Of a DNA stretch of 16,282 bases, positions 16,105 to 16,282 are shown one piece after another. The position numbers were made by a program, and so were the translations under genes. A model generated the notes under the pieces. It worked only from the letters and a program-made list of their open reading frames with translations. It had not been told where the DNA came from and ran no database searches. The DNA lies in NCBI RefSeq assembly GCF_022780145.1, contig NZ_JALEXO010000270.1:1-16282 (forward strand), read 5' to 3'. This DNA comes from Intestinibacter sp. (lineage in GTDB: Bacteria > Bacillota > Clostridia > Peptostreptococcales > Peptostreptococcaceae). Position 1 is the stretch's first letter, and each line of letters begins with the position of its first letter.

Positions 16105-16133
16105 ATTATAGGGCGCGCCCAAAAAATTGTCAA
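16105..16133 (-). promoter_or_regulatory. Consensus SigA promoter of the MMPL operon
   Basis: Minus-strand TTGACA (16133-16128), exactly 17 bp, TATAAT (16110-16105): both hexamers perfect. Transcription would start near 16098, with a leader of about 39 nt before the ATG at 16059. So strong a promoter for an export pump implies tight repression. Confidence 0.9.
16111..16120. promoter_or_regulatory. Perfect GC-rich palindromic operator in the promoter spacer
   Basis: GGGCGCGCCC is a perfect 10-bp palindrome, all G/C in an otherwise AT-rich gap, lying inside the promoter spacer and touching the -10. This placement is typical of a repressor site, for example of a TetR-family regulator; the repressor itself is not identified in the window. 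Confidence 0.7.
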
Positions 16134-16182
16134 TACATTTTTTTACTATTTTTTGTAAACTTTATTTAACGTTGAATACACA

Positions 16183-16221
16183 AAAAAAGAGCACCAAATA
16201 GAATAAATTTATTTGGTACTC
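16183..16221 (-). terminator. Terminator of the gene entering from the right edge
   Basis: GAG (16189-16191) and ACCAAAT (16193-16199) pair with 16219-16221 and 16211-16217, with one C/A mismatch. On the minus strand the hairpin runs into T7 (16188-16182). The upstream arm overlaps the stop codon at 16211-16209. Confidence 0.75.
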
Positions 16222-16282
16222 TCCTCTATAAAATCATTGATTTTCAGTTTTAAATTGTCCACTATATATGCTTTAATTTTAT
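16209..16282 (-). CDS. C-terminal end of an unidentified gene (cut by the window edge)
   Basis: An open minus-strand frame entering from the right edge gives 23 residues, KIKAYIVDNLKLKINDFIEE and then STK, and stops at TAA (16211-16209) within the arm of a terminator hairpin. The charged helical tail and following terminator support a real gene end. Its position directly upstream of a repressor-style promoter makes a transcriptional regulator of the MMPL operon (for example TetR family) a reasonable guess, but too little is visible to assign a family. Confidence 0.5.
   Translation of the reverse strand, partial: KIKAYIVDNLKLKINDFIEESTK

Overview
The window comes from a very AT-rich, low-GC Gram-positive chromosome. 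Strong AGGAGG/GGAGGG Shine-Dalgarno sites sit 5-8 nt before most starts, promoters look SigA-type, and intrinsic terminators (hairpin plus T-run) separate nearly every unit. Gene content (YhgE/Pip, KdpDE, single-RCK KtrA with KtrB, PutP, MMPL plus a secreted heptad-repeat protein, a DUF162/LUD protein) and AT bias fit an anaerobic clostridium, perhaps of the Peptostreptococcaceae. That placement is an inference; there is no rRNA or other marker to settle it. No mobile element, CRISPR array, tRNA, rRNA or phage gene is visible.

Layout. (1) 1-3050, plus strand: a LUD-domain protein with its own terminator, then a 727-residue YhgE/Pip membrane protein. (2) 3004-8699, minus strand: a potassium block. 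ktrB-ktrA (K+/Na+ translocating subunit and RCK gating subunit) is closed by a terminator and followed by kdpD-kdpE, which overlap by 8 nt. No kdpFABC pump genes lie in the window. (3) 8700-9545: a regulatory-looking 345-bp gap with a perfect 22-bp inverted repeat whose arms hold 11-bp-spaced direct repeats, a 38-codon plus-strand membrane-peptide gene missed by length cut-offs, and a convergent 70-codon gene of unknown function whose promoter overlaps the putP terminator. (4) 9549-11167, minus: putP with a TTG start and a good promoter. (5) 11302-16133, minus: an MMPL/RND-family exporter followed by a secreted 842-residue protein made of xxxLxxG heptads. They are driven by a perfect consensus promoter whose spacer is filled by a GC-rich palindrome. 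(6) The right edge carries the last 23 codons of another minus-strand gene.

How the parts may work together. The potassium block reads as sensing plus uptake: KdpD carries, at its exact published spacing, the SxS-X20-FTAxY c-di-AMP-binding motif of the KdpD USP domain, and KtrA has the RCK_C domain type that binds c-di-AMP in other Firmicutes. KdpE, an OmpR/PhoB-type regulator that would use direct repeats one helical turn apart, has plausible targets in the repeat upstream of ktrB. The MMPL/heptad operon looks like a repressor-controlled envelope export module in which the secreted protein may act as an extracellular partner of the pump. These functional links are inferences from the sequence.
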